Shown: piece by piece, positions 13,708 to 25,840 of the stretch | Position numbering within the stretch: the stretch's first letter is position 1 | Layout of the letters: every line of letters starts with the position of its first letter | Assembly: GCA_004352715.1 (NCBI GenBank) | Contig: SCFE01000048.1 | Location: 1,959,221 to 2,023,220, forward strand | Source: Hofstenia miamia | Taxonomy: Eukaryota > Xenacoelomorpha > Acoela | DNA length: 64,000 nt | Direction of reading: 5' to 3' | Made by a program: the position numbers and the translations under genes | The notes under the pieces: model-generated | Told to the model about the DNA's origin: nothing | What the model saw: only the letters and a program-made list of their open reading frames with translations | The model's database searches: none

Positions 13708-16700
13708 TATTATGTATTCAGGAAGCTAATATAAATTACTGCAGTGTTCTATAACACTCAACTCAGCTTAGTGCAGTAGAACAGCACAAGTAATGTATCT
13801 TGTGATGTTTTTTCGTAATTAATTAACTGAGTTCGGGCGGCTTTATTATTAATAGTGTGCTATTATTGTTTAATTTTATTTATAATGAATAGCCGGTCGT
13901 TTTTGGTAAATATCTTTAGTCAGTTTTTTAATTTGAGACCAATGACATCTTTAATCTGATTGTTTGACTTTATGAGTCTGTTATTACATCAAAATACGAA
14001 AATGGTTATCCTTCCAATAATAATAGTTATATCCAATCAATTGTTTTTTTTTCAAATTCGTTCTGTTCATTTTCATTTAATTTTTGCAAGAACCACATAC
14101 GTTACTAGAGTTTGGCGATTTCTTGATAAATAAATTACGAAATTTCAGTTCACTTGAGTACACAAGGGGACTTTTGAAATAGGCCCCGGCAGGGTTCTAA
14201 TGATATCTTTTGGTAAAGGGCCATGTTTTGCTTTTAAGACAACTAAAACCTTTTTTTCAAATGCCCATAATTATGTTGATTGATATCAGAAGGGTCTTTA
14301 AACTTTGATTATTATATATCATTCGACTCATTTGCAATCAAGTTGTTAACTCTACACGTTCTTGTTTCAGTTCATTCTTGAGGCATGTTTATTGTGAAAA
14401 AATAAATGACATTGAATGCAGCAATTGATTGCTATCAAAGGTTAATTGTAATAATACAGTACAAATATGTTCAATCTATTTCAAGATGTACCATCAATTA
14501 CATTCAGAAATATGTCCTTAATAATGAAATTGTGATTAATTCAGAATTCTTTATTTTAAATTATAAAATGTGAATTCATACGTTTTTCCTATTATACTGC
14601 TCGTATTTTAATGATTCAATATGTGTAGGAATATGTTTCAATGATTGGAGATATCTTGAATTGTATAGTATTTTGTTGTCTTGCTCGTCATTTCAATCAG
14701 CTTGATAAAGAATACATTAAGACCATTGCAGAAAAAAATAAGCCCTACATTGATATATGGCCTGTAAATTACTTCAGGCCTACTCAGGCTGGATACTTGG
14801 ATGTCTGCTCTTTGTTTCTTCTTCAGTTGGGGTGCATTCTTAACATGCAACATTTTTGGAGAAAATATTCCCGTCTACGCGTGTTTCTACCGGCGTGTAC
14901 TGGAGAGGAAGACTTAATGCGAGAAAAATTAATGGCTTTGCTAAATCAACTTCGCATAAAGGTATGCTTTGGATTGAAATGCGTTTTAAATTTTCTCTTC
15001 TATCTAAACATTGTAATTATTTGAAATTCAATGACCTCATTGTGCGATAAAGGAAGTACTAAAATCACAAAGTTTATAACCTTTAAAACGGTAGCTTTTT
15101 TATTAATGTTATTTAATGGACTCAATTTGGACTCACTCGAATATTTGATGGCAATCAATGAGTTATTATTGCCAATCGTGTTAACTTGCTAAAATCCTAA
15201 GAGTTTAAATTGTTGGTAGAGTTTCTACTTTTTGTTAACAAATAGTTTTTTAGTTTTTGTAATCGACTATTGTTATTAGTGGTTATGCACATGGCAATTA
15301 CCTCCGTCTTTTTTCAAATGTAGCATATAATGGTACCCAAAATATAAATTTTTATGAATTTCATTTTTGCAATGTAGTCTTTTCAAGTCCTACATTTTTT
15401 CTTTGATTAATACGATTTTATACAAGCATTTGGTTATATAGAAAATTTTAATTCCAAAAAACTAGTTATTCAAATTTTTTATTATATAAAACGATCATTT
15501 ACAAAAAATGCCATTCTTTAAAGGACAGTCCATGATTTTTTCATTTTAGTCGTCCGTAGATAACGCGACGTCTGTTTTGAAAACGTATACCATGGCATAT
15601 TAACACTCGTAGTTTTTCTTAATATTTACAGCACTAATGATATCATGAGGTCACCAAAAATTTCTAATAAAAGAGTGAAATATTAATCAAATTTGCAACA
15701 AAATGTATGTCAGATTCCTGTAGAGATGTATTTAATAAAATATCGCAACCATCCAAGTCTGAATATCAGTCAAAAATATCCTAAGCATTACAATAAGCAT
15801 TCAATTAATTTCATTGGGTTTCAAAAGACCCTGAGACATTCTTCGAGTGTTAATATCCGCAAATTTCTGTTTTTCTCTTTTTCACTAAGTAGATAGTTTT
15901 ACATTTTTATGTTGAGCCCAAATGCGCTTTTGACGAACTGTTGGAAATATTTGTTGTATGCACTGGAAATACATTGAAGTTTTCAAAACCTTCAGTGAAT
16001 TTCTTTTTTAATCATAAAACTGAACAAATATTTAACCTTGAAATCCTAACACTTTATCCAATTTTTTCACCTGAAGTCAATGAATTTCCAGAATCCATCA
16101 TGCATTGGAATTTAACATTTGAGAAAGTTAATATTTATTTATAGTATCGAGAAAAAATTCTAGCCATCTTGATGCGATCACCACTGTGGCACTCTGAACC
16201 ACATTGACAACTTGCTGGGATTATAAGAAAGTTGAACAAAGCCCTAGTTAGAAAAATATTTAGATGGATCATTTCATGCTCGATTTTATTATCAGTTTGT
16301 ACTATCCTGTCGACAATGGAATTAAAGAAATATTTCCAAAAGAACTTGTTTCATCAAGGTGGAGGATCCCCCCCCCTAATAAACTTTTGGTTGTTGAGCT
16401 TTCTTACTGAATTGTAAATCTTTAATTAGGGATCCTAACCGTAATAAAAAATTTTCTAAATATCTGCTCATTTTATGTATGGTATTGTTTTTTTAGCCGG
16501 GTATAGTTTTCTAAATTTCGTGAAAACTTACTATTATTATTGTTAGTATGAAAAAAGTGTGTAATATACACAAGAAGATATTTTTTGATAAATTAGGAAT
16601 TAATTCTAATGAATTTCATCATTTCTAACTGTCCAAACCAATATTTAATTTATTTTCAAAAATCACTTTTGAGATTTGATGAGGTCATCAAAATAATAAT

Positions 16701-19700
16701 GATAATATCATAATCCAATCCAGATTTAATAGGGGGAGAAAATCTTACCCGTCCCGATGAGCCCAAAAAACCAGGTCGAGTAGGGTTAAGTAGTAAGGTC
16801 TGATGCCTTTTTTAATAATCTTGAGATTCACCATACTCAAAAGACTTTTAGCCGTTGAAAGGGATAATTTTTTCTGTGCCTGTCTCTAAACGACAATATT
16901 CAACGTTTCCTACATAGGGTAGAGAGGACGTATTAATTTTTGCAAAGATATTCGATAATTTTAAACTTGCCTATTGAGATGGTGCACTCTAATAAATACA
17001 GAAGAATGTATTGTTGTAGAGTTCGACGAACGAATAATTTCCTGCCATTTATGAAAAGATATTTTAACTTGTAATTTGCATTTATTGGAATATATATGTT
17101 GTTTTTTATTATTATTTTGAATTCACTGGAAGACATCGGAAATTTCCCCTTTTCTTCCAGCCTTTTCCACATTGACCGCCTTAATTCGCCAAGAACCCTG
17201 TTTTTTTCAAAAGTAGACTATGAGGTTTATCATTTTTTATTTACAAACTAGAAATTGAACGATAATAAACTAAATTGTATGTAAAAAATTAAATTGTTGC
17301 ATAGTTTGAAAGATCTATTTTGAAAAGATACTTGTGAATCCTTGATTAATAACACATCATCTGCGTCATTTCGACAGTATTGTGCGTGTTATCATCTGAT
17401 AAAATTTTGCCTAATATTTATTGAACAAATATTTATCTCTTCTCAAAGTGCACGAAGAATTTTAACAACTAATTTTGAAAGTTGATTTTTGGAACTAAGT
17501 GCAATTTAACCTATGTTCCCAAACAAACTTGCATCAAAATATTAAATGCTGTCAATACTTGTCTTTGGAATTTAAGTTCGGGTTATTGAGATTACGAATG
17601 AAATGAAGTGTGCATCATTGGCCTGGCCGTTGCCAACTTTTTTACAACTTAAATAACGATATTTCATATACCAATCTATTGTAAATCGTGTTTGCTAAGT
17701 CCACATTTGTGTAATGTAACTAATTTCAACTTGAATACGCATTTCATAACCCTATTTAACCATTGCATTTTTTACAATTTGTGATCATTTTTATAAAAAT
17801 ATTGAAAGCTCATAACACACTAAATACAATTCTGTAAACATCACTGTATAAAGAATCGTTTCCTCTTTCATATGCATACTTAATTCGCGCGACTGCTCCA
17901 CCCTGCCTAAGGCACTATGATTTTTAAGTTTCGCAGAAAACAAAATAGTTGAGGCCCGGTTNNNNNNNNNNNNNNNNNNNNNNNNNNNNNNNNNNNNNNN
18001 NNNNNNNNNNNNNNNNNNNNNNNNNNNNNNNNNNNNNNNNNNNNNNNNNNNNNNNNNNNNNNNNNNNNNNNNNNNNNNNNNNNNNNNNNNNNNNNNNNNN
18101 NNNNNNNNNNNNNNNNNNNNNNNNNNNNNNNNNNNNNNNNNNNNNNNNNNNNNNNNNNNNNNNNNNNNNNNNNNNNNNNNNNNNNNNNNNNNNNNNNNNN
18201 NNNNNNNNNNNNNNNNNNNNNNNNNNNNNNNNNNNNNNNNNNNNNNNNNNNNNNNNNNNNNNNNNNNNNNNNNNNNNNNNNNNNNNNNNNNNNNNNNNNN
18301 NNNNNNNNNNNNNNNNNNNNNNNNNNNNNNNNNNNNNNNNNNNNNNNNNNNNNNNNNNNNNNNNNNNNNNNNNNNNNNNNNNNNNNNNNNNNNNNNNNNN
18401 NNNNNNNNNNNNNNNNNNNNNNNNNNNNNNNNNNNNNNNNNNNNNNNNNNNNNNNNNNNNNNNNNNNNNNNNNNNNNNNNNNNNNNNNNNNNNNNNNNNN
18501 NNNNNNNNNNNNNNNNNNNNNNNNNNNNNNNNNNNNNNNNNNNNNNNNNNNNNNNNNNNNNNNNNNNNNNNNNNNNNNNNNNNNNNNNNNNNNNNNNNNN
18601 NNNNNNNNNNNNNNNNNNNNNNNNNNNNNNNNNNNNNNNNNNNNNNNNNNNNNNNNNNNNNNNNNNNNNNNNNNNNNNNNNNNNNNNNNNNNNNNNNNNN
18701 NNNNNNNNNNNNNNNNNNNNNNNNNNNNNNNNNNNNNNNNNNNNNNNNNNNNNNNNNNNNNNNNNNNNNNNNNNNNNNNNNNNNNNNNNNNNNNNNNNNN
18801 NNNNNNNNNNNNNNNNNNNNNNNNNNNNNNNNNNNNNNNNNNNNNNNNNNNNNNNNNNNNNNNNNNNNNNNNNNNNNNNNNNNNNNNNNNNNNNNNNNNN
18901 NNNNNNNNNNNNNNNNNNNNNNNNNNNNNNNNNNNNNNNNNNNNNNNNNNNNNNNNNNNNNTATATATATGTATATATATATTGAATTTAGGTATGCAGA
19001 GAGCGAGGTAGGATCAAAATCCCAAAGTACAGAGAACGAGTTATGAATCCATGACGACTCAAAATCCAACAACATGTTGTGGAATATCGTCGTTTTAGTA
19101 ATGTCATGCACAGTAGTGTTTTCTCCACAACAGTTTTAGTTAGTGTGTAGCATTGACATTATCATCCTGGATGTTCTTCAAGTTGTAATGTCCCCGAGTT
19201 CTTATCGAACTCCGCATCTTAATAGACGGTGGTGTATATTTATGGTTTTCTGTGGGAAACAAAGTGTTGACTCATCATTCGACGTACGGAATTTGTGACA
19301 CCTCCATGAAATATCTTCTCATCACAGAAAGATTTCACCATACAAACGTCTTTATGAAACTGCAATTGCAATTTCCGTTGCATCTCTATAATCAAATGAT
19401 TCTACATGAGAATTTCTAGTATTCGATCTTGTCACGGTATACTTGTTGTGAGTCTTCTACGTTTCTCCAATAAAATAACAGGGATTTGATGGGGTTCCGT
19501 ATGGTTTTCCACTGACACAATCCCCGGAGCAATATCCTGTTACAGATATACTTCATATAGTGTGATTATATCTTAGTTCAGTTCCAGCCATCACGAAATA
19601 CAATTCTTGCAAAGAGACATCGTTTCAGTTTTGTAATCACCCGAATTTCTTTTTGCCAATCAAAATTGAGTAGAATCTTTATCACATATCGTTCTGCTGA

Positions 19701-21959
19701 AGTTTTCACAGCACAAATTATTTGGTCACTACTGAAATATTATATTTTTGCCATTTAGCATGACTCCTTTATCTAAAAAATTGAGTGATTTTTTCGAAAA
19801 AGCCATATAATTAATTGAAATTAATAAACTGTTATGTAAATGGATTGACACCTCCATAAATACAAACTGTTGCACAATCATCCTTATTTAATTAGACTTT
19901 TTTCATACATCTTTTGCATATCTAACCTAAAATATAAAGTGGGTTGAAAAAATACGTTATAATTTTGTTGAAATTTTCTAGCTCCCTATTTTAGTGATTT
20001 TTTCACAGCCAAAGCATTGTCCCCAATTGAAAATTTCATAATTGAAGCCAGTCATTCAACAAAAGCAAAACTTTCAACAAGATTATTATTAATAAATTGT
20101 GAATTTTGAGGAACTGTTGTGACATAATATATGAATGCTCAATAATGTTATCTGTTTAGAAGAAGAATCTTGTAGAACAATTTACAATCCCTTAACCGTA
20201 TTTCTACAGGCCCCTCCCAACTTTTGAACAAAATTGCTTTGAGCTTGAAACTTTGCACAAACATTCCTCATTGTGTTCTGAACAAAATGATAGCATTATC
20301 TTTCGATGACGCCATTATTTTGTGATGTCAGAATTATCAAACGCCTAATTGGAATTTCTTGACTAAGTATTTAGTTAGAAAAAGTGTACCGCAAGCGCAG
20401 ATTTGATTCAAATTTGGCAGTAGTTCTGTAATAAAGGATCATTCTACATAGAATTTTCAAAACAAGGGTGTATAACATTGCCAGGGTGTCTCAAACTTAG
20501 CCTAATTTTTGAACGATGCTATGGATTTCAACATGACTTCACACACACACACACCTACTACAGAAAGTGGCATTTTATTTTCAATTTGAATTTTTGAAAT
20601 CGGCGACATTTAACTCCAGTTATGCCTTTGGAATAAAAGTCCAGTTTTGCTCTAGTTGAACCCTAGAAGTCGCTTTCTATGTTACAGTGTTCCTATCTTT
20701 CAGCTCCGCTAAAACATACACATTTCTTCCTCCTAGATATCGATGTGTCCCCAACACGTCACTGCCGTCATTCTTTTCTATCCAACGTTATTTTTCATAG
20801 TTATCTAACTTTTATAAAATGTAATTGTTGTGGAACAAAAAGTGTGTTGTTACTCCAAAGGTCCTAACTAGAGTTATTACAAAATGCAAATAAAATGCCA
20901 TAATCTATAGTAGGTGTGTGTGAAGTCATGTTGAAATCCATTGCATCGTTCAAAAATTAGAGATATTTAAAATTCTAAGACTAAGTTTGAGACACCCTGT
21001 ATTAGAAAAAAATTATTCAATTTTTACATTCTACCACCTGTTGAGGATGTCAATGCTAATCCAAATTCATTAAAATTTCTAGAAAAAAATATTACTATTA
21101 AATGTAGTATGGTGGAGGGTGGAATCGCCACCTCCAGTAAAAATAGGATTAAATCAGGACCTTTCATTACACTTGTTTAATGAGGCTATCACCATGTATA
21201 TGATGTGCCTAGAGCGAAAATATTGCAAGTCCATTTGTTTTACAACGTTCATTTTATTAACCTATTTACATTGTTGCAATAAGATTAATTATTAAAGAAG
21301 AAACTTGTGACATTATGCTATTTACATTTTGAGGTTAAAGATGAATCATTCATTCTTCTATAAAGGTTATTGCCAATTTAACCAGAGTTGCCAAAATTTT
21401 ACTTCTATAAATAAGCACAATAAATTATTGAGTAATGGATTGAACTAAATTGCAAGCCGGTTTTCTAAATGATGAGTGACTTTTTCAAGAGCTCCCATTT
21501 TAACAGAAGACTTTAAAAGTATTGAAGAAAGACTAATTTTACTGAGATTTAGACAGTTAAATTTGTTTATGTTAATGAAGTTGTTAAAATTTAAACATTT
21601 TATTCAAGTTTAAGTGTACAGCAATGGTTTACATATAGGTTTTAGTGTTATTTCAATTGTTTGCATATTATTTTTAGGCAAGGGTACTTCCAGTCAATTG
21701 GAGTGAACTACTTAAACGATACGAATTCATAGAATCAAACAATCCAGATGAACTCTCTGATGACTATTTGAATGCTTCCAACGCATTTTTGAAACAACAC
21801 TCAGAGAACTCGGCTCTGGTTATGCTACAGTTGCCAGCTCCGCCTTTAAATTCTTCATTCCATTCCCGTTACATTTATCAGCTTAATTTGCTTACAGACA
21901 GCCTTCCCCCAACTTTGTTAGTTCATGGTGTCAGTGCAGTTACTACTACTGGTCTTTAA
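774..21959 (+). CDS. SLC12A9: SLC12A9-like transporter, copy 1 (10 exons)
   Basis: Exons: 774-846, 1521-1772, 1821-1987, 6849-7075, 7158-7446, 7992-8222, 8705-9004, 12568-13110, 14629-14961, 21678-21959 (stop TAA 21957-21959). They join in frame with phases 1,1,0,2,0,0,0,0,0 and encode about 898 residues, close to the roughly 914 of human SLC12A9. The membrane domain of the cation-chloride cotransporter (APC) fold covers about residues 35-513, with the family signatures [18 protein letters not shown] (TM3), [16 protein letters not shown] and [17 protein letters not shown]. The cytosolic C-terminal domain (about 514-898) has [20 protein letters not shown] and the SLC12A9-typical end PPTLLVHGV. 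Family knowledge: SLC12A9 is an orphan member said to modulate other cotransporters; no substrate is inferred here. The start ATG follows a likely 5'UTR acceptor (AG at 760-761) and aligns with the start of copy 2. Introns 2 and 4 are only 48 and 82 nt. The exon 4 donor (GTTTGT at 7076) is weak and was chosen for phase. Exon 9 lacks the KNVCLAR-type stretch seen in copy 2. Confidence 0.93.
1821..1987 (+). other. SLC12A9 copy 1 exon 3 (gene-conversion tract)
   Basis: This 167-nt exon encodes the most conserved SLC12 segment (TM3 and TM4). Bases 1826-1945 are identical to 28162-28281 of copy 2, synonymous sites included. Exons 2 and 4 on either side differ at many synonymous and some replacement sites, and intron 2 (48 versus 51 nt) is unrelated apart from its splice ends. 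Confidence 0.85.
2255..2431. mobile_element. (TA)n tract and possible mariner-type terminus cut by gap
   Basis: A (TA)n microsatellite at 2255-2287 runs directly into AGGGTGAGTCAAAAATCC at 2287-2304. The AGGGTG start beside TA repeats resembles the terminus at 57332, which belongs to a recognisable mariner. The sequence is cut by the gap at 2432, and (TA)n resumes at 3432, so the rest of the element could lie in the gap. No transposase is visible. Confidence 0.35.
2432..3431. other. Assembly gap, 1000 N
   Basis: Exactly 1000 Ns, a length shared with the gaps at 17962, 29733 and 34440, so it is a placeholder and not a measured size. It lies in intron 3 of SLC12A9 copy 1. Confidence 0.95.
3811..4105 (-). 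pseudogene. LINE fragment (same family as 4131-5944)
   Basis: Bases 3811-3895 closely match 5560-5640 of the neighbouring LINE (the reverse-transcriptase [10 protein letters not shown] region on the minus strand). The remainder to 4105 is an unrelated-looking, coding-composition tail. It ends at (ATT)n around 4098-4130, the same simple repeat that borders the larger copy. It is therefore a second, heavily truncated insertion beside the first. Confidence 0.6.
4131..5944 (-). pseudogene. Non-LTR retrotransposon RT, decayed
   Basis: The minus strand encodes a LINE reverse transcriptase in at least two frames. An N-terminal block (about 5944-5668) contains [18 protein letters not shown]. The main frame (about 5645-4126) has [19 protein letters not shown] (RT motif A region), [11 protein letters not shown], the YMDD catalytic box, YRYLGV and a C-terminal Cys/His knuckle (C..., H...C). 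Signs of decay are the frame break near 5650-5665, a Gly-to-Arg change in the normally invariant RGIFQGD motif and loss of one zinc-knuckle cysteine. Both ends abut (ATT)n, the 3' side being the likely AAT-type tail. The family recalls the R2-like LINEs with long C-terminal domains found in many invertebrates, but the clade is not settled. It sits antisense in SLC12A9 intron 3. Confidence 0.85.
5945..6040. repeat. (ATT)n followed by GC-rich hairpin
   Basis: (ATT)n at 5945-5967 is followed by an inverted repeat. Arm GCGCCGCTGAATACCAG (5970-5986) pairs with 6002-6018 at one mismatch across a 15-nt loop, and a third partial copy of the arm (TATTCAGCGGCGC) lies at 6026-6038. This GC-rich palindrome stands out in AT-rich intron. 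It may be the end of a palindromic MITE; its origin is unknown. Confidence 0.6.
9005..12567 (+). other. SLC12A9 copy 1 intron 7, no feature seen
   Basis: 3.56 kb of AT-rich intron. I see no extended coding frame, terminal repeats or tandem array in it. Confidence 0.6.
13399..13530 (-). pseudogene. Short LINE ORF fragment in intron 8
   Basis: The minus strand reads [18 protein letters not shown] and [10 protein letters not shown]. This resembles the region upstream of the reverse transcriptase in the LINE family at 4131-5944, recognised by pattern and not by alignment. It carries no downstream RT. A long (ATT)n tract lies at 13637-13705, the simple repeat that also borders the other copies of this family. 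Confidence 0.4.
13637..13705. repeat. (ATT)n microsatellite
   Basis: About 23 uninterrupted TTA/ATT units in intron 8 of SLC12A9 copy 1. It is the longest of several (ATT)n tracts associated with LINE fragments in this window. Confidence 0.9.
14962..20481 (+). other. SLC12A9 copy 1 intron 9, mostly featureless, with gap
   Basis: AT-rich intron with a 1000-N placeholder gap at 17962-18961, the right edge of which starts in (TA)n (18962-18980). The stretch 19190-19500 has slightly higher complexity, but I cannot read a recognisable protein from it. No other feature is supported. Confidence 0.55.
20482..20999. mobile_element. MITE with long terminal inverted repeats
   Basis: The left end CAGGGTGTCTCAAACTTAG and the right end read on the opposite strand match for about 80 bp, with one internal length difference. 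The shared block includes TTTTTGAACGATGC and GGATTTCAACATGACTTCAC and then an (AC)n run. The interior (about 20570-20905) has no transposase. Length is 518 bp. No clear target duplication is visible, so the superfamily is unassigned. It lies in intron 9 of SLC12A9 copy 1. Confidence 0.8.
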
Positions 21960-22099
21960 GACAAGCTCGTTTTAGTGTTTTTATATTAAAATTTTATTTT
22001 TGTAATTTTCAAAGTTTGTACATTTTCTTGTTCTGTGTTTTTATCAGGGTAATTCAATTCCTTTCGAAGAAAAAATTTGTCAACGGATTTAGTTTTTTC

Positions 22100-22105
22100 A
22101 ATAAA
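22100..22105 (+). promoter_or_regulatory. Candidate poly(A) signal AATAAA, SLC12A9 copy 1
   Basis: AATAAA lies 141 nt after the stop codon of SLC12A9 copy 1, before the next repeat begins at 22393. Assigned by position and motif only. Confidence 0.45.
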
Positions 22106-22392
22106 TTATTTAATTTAACGGAATATATTTGAAATTTTAAACACGTTCTCCCAGGCTTTAAATGTGTAGTCATACATTGTATTCTTTTTTATTTCATTTT
22201 TGCAGTTTTTATTTTGTTTTTATTTGTATTATATTTTTGGTAAATTCTTTTAAATATGATGGTTTTAGTAGCAGACATTTGCCTCACATTTATGGGGTTT
22301 AAGATCACTTTAAATTGATGAGAATTAGATGGGTTCATTAAATCTTTGATTACGAATGTTAATATTACTATGCACTTCTTAATGTTTTAATA

Positions 22393-22721
22393 CAGTGGAT
22401 TTTCGATTATCCGGACTGTCTGAAATGATGGGGTTGTATAGAAGAAGAATAAATAGAATCGACTTATTCTGTATGTATGTGTTGTTTATTACGATTTCGA
22501 CTCGTTTTCACAATAATTTTACCCCTACTCTAGCCCGTAAGGGGTTCAGGGAAAAACATGTTTTATATACTTGGGTCTTGTGCTGGATCAAACCTTCTCT
22601 GTTGAGTGCGGAAATCTTAATTCTGTAGTTCATTCGGTAATTTCGATACGAAATTTTCGATTTTCCGCACAAATGTTCGATTTCTCTGTCCCATGTAGTC
22701 CGGATAATCGAAGATGCTCTG
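22393..22721. mobile_element. Pogo/Tigger-like MITE, TA duplication
   Basis: A 329-bp element. The left end CAGTGGATTTTCGATTATCC and the right end, read in reverse as CAGAGCATCTTCGATTATCC, share TTCGATTATCCGGACT. The TIR CAG...TCGATTATCCGG is typical of pogo/Tigger/jerky-type Tc1-mariner elements. TA is present on both sides (22391-22392 and 22722-22723). There is no coding capacity. It lies in the spacer between the two SLC12A9 copies. Confidence 0.85.
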
Positions 22722-23402
22722 TAATGGGAAAAGTATAAATATATTAATGCTGCAAGAGCGTTTTCGTACATCTTTCCCTCATTAATTTGAATTCTTTAAA
22801 ATCTACTTCAATACAAGTTACTGTAAATTTCTGTGCCGCGGAATGCCAGTTGTGGCACACCAATTCACCATTAATATTTATTGGAGGCCACGGCCTTATT
22901 GTCTAATGTGCATATTGAAATTACAGCAAACGATTTGTACACTACTTCGATCAATATATGCATTTAAAAGAAAAATTTCGCTAATTTTCAGTACTGCAAT
23001 GGCATTATCAACAAATCTATTTTCTATCAAAAAATTACTAGCATATCATTTCTCTTAAAACTCCTAATAACATTCAGCTACCTACCAAATATGTTTCATT
23101 ACAAAAAAGGTATTAAAAGTACGTCTAAGTGGTTAACAGCTCAATAGTAGTTTTGATATTTGTCAGGAATTCAATTGTAATGCTATCCACGATGGTGATG
23201 ATGGAATATGTCTATCCGTACTCAATATGTGATTGCAGTGATGTAGCAGCTTTCTTTTATTTACCCGATTGATTTTTCTTTGTGTGTAAGTTGAATGGAC
23301 TTTCAACTCATAGAAATTGTATTATTTTTAAACTTGTAATTAAGCAAACACATCACATTTAAACATTTTGCTTAATCGCTAGAACTTGATTATAATTTTT
23401 TA

Positions 23403-25020
23403 ATAAGATAAGATAAGATAAGAGAATCTTTATTCAAATAAATGTTAACAATTAAATAACTGATAATTTATTTGAATAGCGTCATTAAATTCACAAAAAC
23501 ACATATATACAATTCACATAAATTACAAAAGAAATCTTGCAGGCTATGGATAAATTACTATAGTACTATTTTAATAACGAGTTATAGTATAGTCATTGTT
23601 ATAAAATTTGTATCCTAGCCATGATTTTCCAGAAATATATTTTTGCTTAAGGAAGATTTTTAAATGCTTTTTAAAAGGTTTCAATTTTTCAATATTTTTA
23701 ATTTCTTTAGGTAGCGAATTCCAGGTTCGAATGGCGACATTAATGAAGGATTTCTTTAAAACGTTCTTCTTATACTTAACGCATGTAAAAAGCTTTGATC
23801 TTGAATTCTGTTTATGAATAAATCCCGGTATTTTAATCGTATTATAAGGTGGTAGGTTTCTGATTAGTTTGAAGAATGTCAGAAGGGTATTTAACATAAC
23901 TAGTTGTTTTGGAAAAAGAATTGACCTAGAAATGTACTGTTTGGTTTGCGATGAGTTTTTCGTTGTGATATTTAATGCCCATCTTAATTGAACATTAAGT
24001 TTTTTATAAAGCACTTCGTTTAGATCAGTAAATAAAATGTTTGCGTAATTAAGGTGACTCATTATGAAAGCATGGAAGAATTGAATTATGGCACAAGGTG
24101 GTAATTGCCTAACTACTAGTGTCATACTTTTTATACCTATAGCTAATTTTCTAACTATCAGATTGATGTGAGAGTTGAATTTTAGCTTTGAATCAATTGT
24201 TACTCCTAGGTACTTGAAAGTGTCCACAATAGGAACATTAATATTATTTACACATAAAGTCACTGCAGAAACATCGTAATTGTTTTTATTCGGCGGCAAA
24301 ATACAAAATTCTGTTTTAGCTTCATTAATATTCAACTTGTGCATGCAAAAGTATTTTGACAATTTGTTACAATTCAATTCTATAGATTCCGCTGCTAGTT
24401 GCATTGATGAATTATCGCTGAAAATGCAAGTGTCATCGGCATATTGGATTAAATTGCAATTAATTATAGAATGCATGTCATTTACATAAATACTAAAAAG
24501 AAGAGGACCTAGAATCGTACCTTGAGGCACCCCATTGCAAACCGGTAACCATTCTGAAAAAATATCATTTAATTTAACTCTTTGGAATCTTTGACTGAGG
24601 TAACTAGTTATCAATTGTTTACTATTACTAGAAAATCCTAAGTAAGATAGTTTTTCAATTAGAATGTTATGATTAATCGAATCAAAGGCTTTTGAAAGAT
24701 CTAAACAAGCTATAGCTACAAATTTATTAGAATCAAGTGATGCTCTCCAAGTTTCAGTAGCGTTTAATAGTGCATCAGTTGTTGAGAAATTTTTGCGAAA
24801 ACCAAATTGCGTGTTTGATAATAAATTATATTTATTTAAATGTTCAGTTATTTGATTATGTAATATTCTTTCGAATATTTTGCTTATTGGAGAAGTAATT
24901 GAGATTGGCCGATAATTAGTGGCAATTGATGGGTCGTTTTTTTTAAAAATAGGAGTAATGTGAGCAAGTTTTAAATACTCTTCATAGACATGCGGGCTTC
25001 TTGGCATTCGCAAAATTTGA
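23403..25020 (-). mobile_element. 5'-truncated CR1/L2-like LINE with pentamer tail
   Basis: The minus-strand ORF (25013-23571, 480 codons, uninterrupted) covers most of a non-LTR reverse transcriptase. Motifs are NYRPIS (about residues 33-38), TQFGFRKNFST, DLSKAFDSINH (105-115), GVPQGTILGPLLF (161-173), the catalytic QYADDT (190-195) and FKYLGVTID, followed by the C-terminal WNSLP motif common in CR1/L2/Jockey-type LINEs. The apurinic endonuclease and RT start are missing, so the copy is 5' truncated. The 3' end is a (TTATC)n pentamer on the minus strand (23403-23424), as in LINEs that end in microsatellites and not poly(A). The open frame suggests a fairly recent insertion. A 5'-truncated relative lies at 41534-41694. 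Confidence 0.9.
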
Positions 25021-25464
25021 AAGACAGTTCACAAAAGATTAAAGAAGAAATGCTCAACAAGACATCTCCGGTTTACCTCAATCAGCAGATAAGAATAAAT
25101 GTACAGTCTTTAGTAATTTAGAAATAAATTATCATGGTATTTGTTTATTCGTGCTATCAAAGAATTTAAGACAAACAAACGCTTACAACTTTTGAACCGC
25201 AGACTTCAAGAGTTACATCTGGAAGAGGATCTTTTGTAAAAATAAGCAGAAATAAGCTAAAATATTAATTTTGTTAAATTGTGATTGTGGTCGCAAAACA
25301 GCTCGTCACCATCTTCCTGTTTGTGAGTTGTTACTTCGACGTATGCTATTTAACATAAATTATTCTTAAGCCCAGTACTGTTTTTGGCGTGCTAGTTCAC
25401 TCTCTCTCTCTACACTTTGTCAAACATTTTCTATTTATATTGGTTGACTTTCTTGAACTACAGG

Positions 25465-25840
25465 TCACCAGAAGGCATGTCCGATAAATCTAATGTAATT
25501 TATAAGATTCAATGCACTTGTGATGAGGATTATATCGGATATTGCGGTCGGGAACTAAGCAAGAGAACATGAAACTAATTCAACAATTTCAAAACATCTA
25601 AAAATTGTGGACTAAGTTGTGATGTAAAAATTTTAAAGAATACTGAGGCAAAATATCTTAAAATCACTGAAAGCATTCTGATTAGATCATTTCAACCAAG
25701 TCTTAATACAAAAGAAGATTATATACATAAACTATTGTTACCCATAATAAAGATTCAGCGAAGTAAAATATTATTATAAAATCAAGTAAATTTAGAGGGA
25801 AATTTTGTAAAACTGACGATGACTTTGTAAGTCGAAATAT
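25465..25840 (+). pseudogene. Penelope-like element, GIY-YIG endonuclease remnant
   Basis: The plus strand encodes SNVIYKIQCTCDEDYIGYCG followed by RELSKRT, a stop and frame disturbance, then LKITESILIRSFQPSLN. The pattern VIY...C.C...YIG..GR with a downstream LKITE...PSLN is the GIY-YIG endonuclease C-terminus of Penelope-like retroelements. The tail at 25815-25850 reads CTGACGATGACTTTGTAAGT, the kind of 3' end these elements carry. The reverse transcriptase is absent. It lies immediately upstream of SLC12A9 copy 2, so that gene's promoter may sit within or next to it. Confidence 0.75.

Noticed and set aside
17924-19111. Long open frames across 17924-19111, 29722-30741, 34313-36041 and 40978-41334
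   Set aside because: They are made of unknown residues from runs of N, not real coding sequence; only the SLC12A9 exon 8 part after 35440 is genuine.
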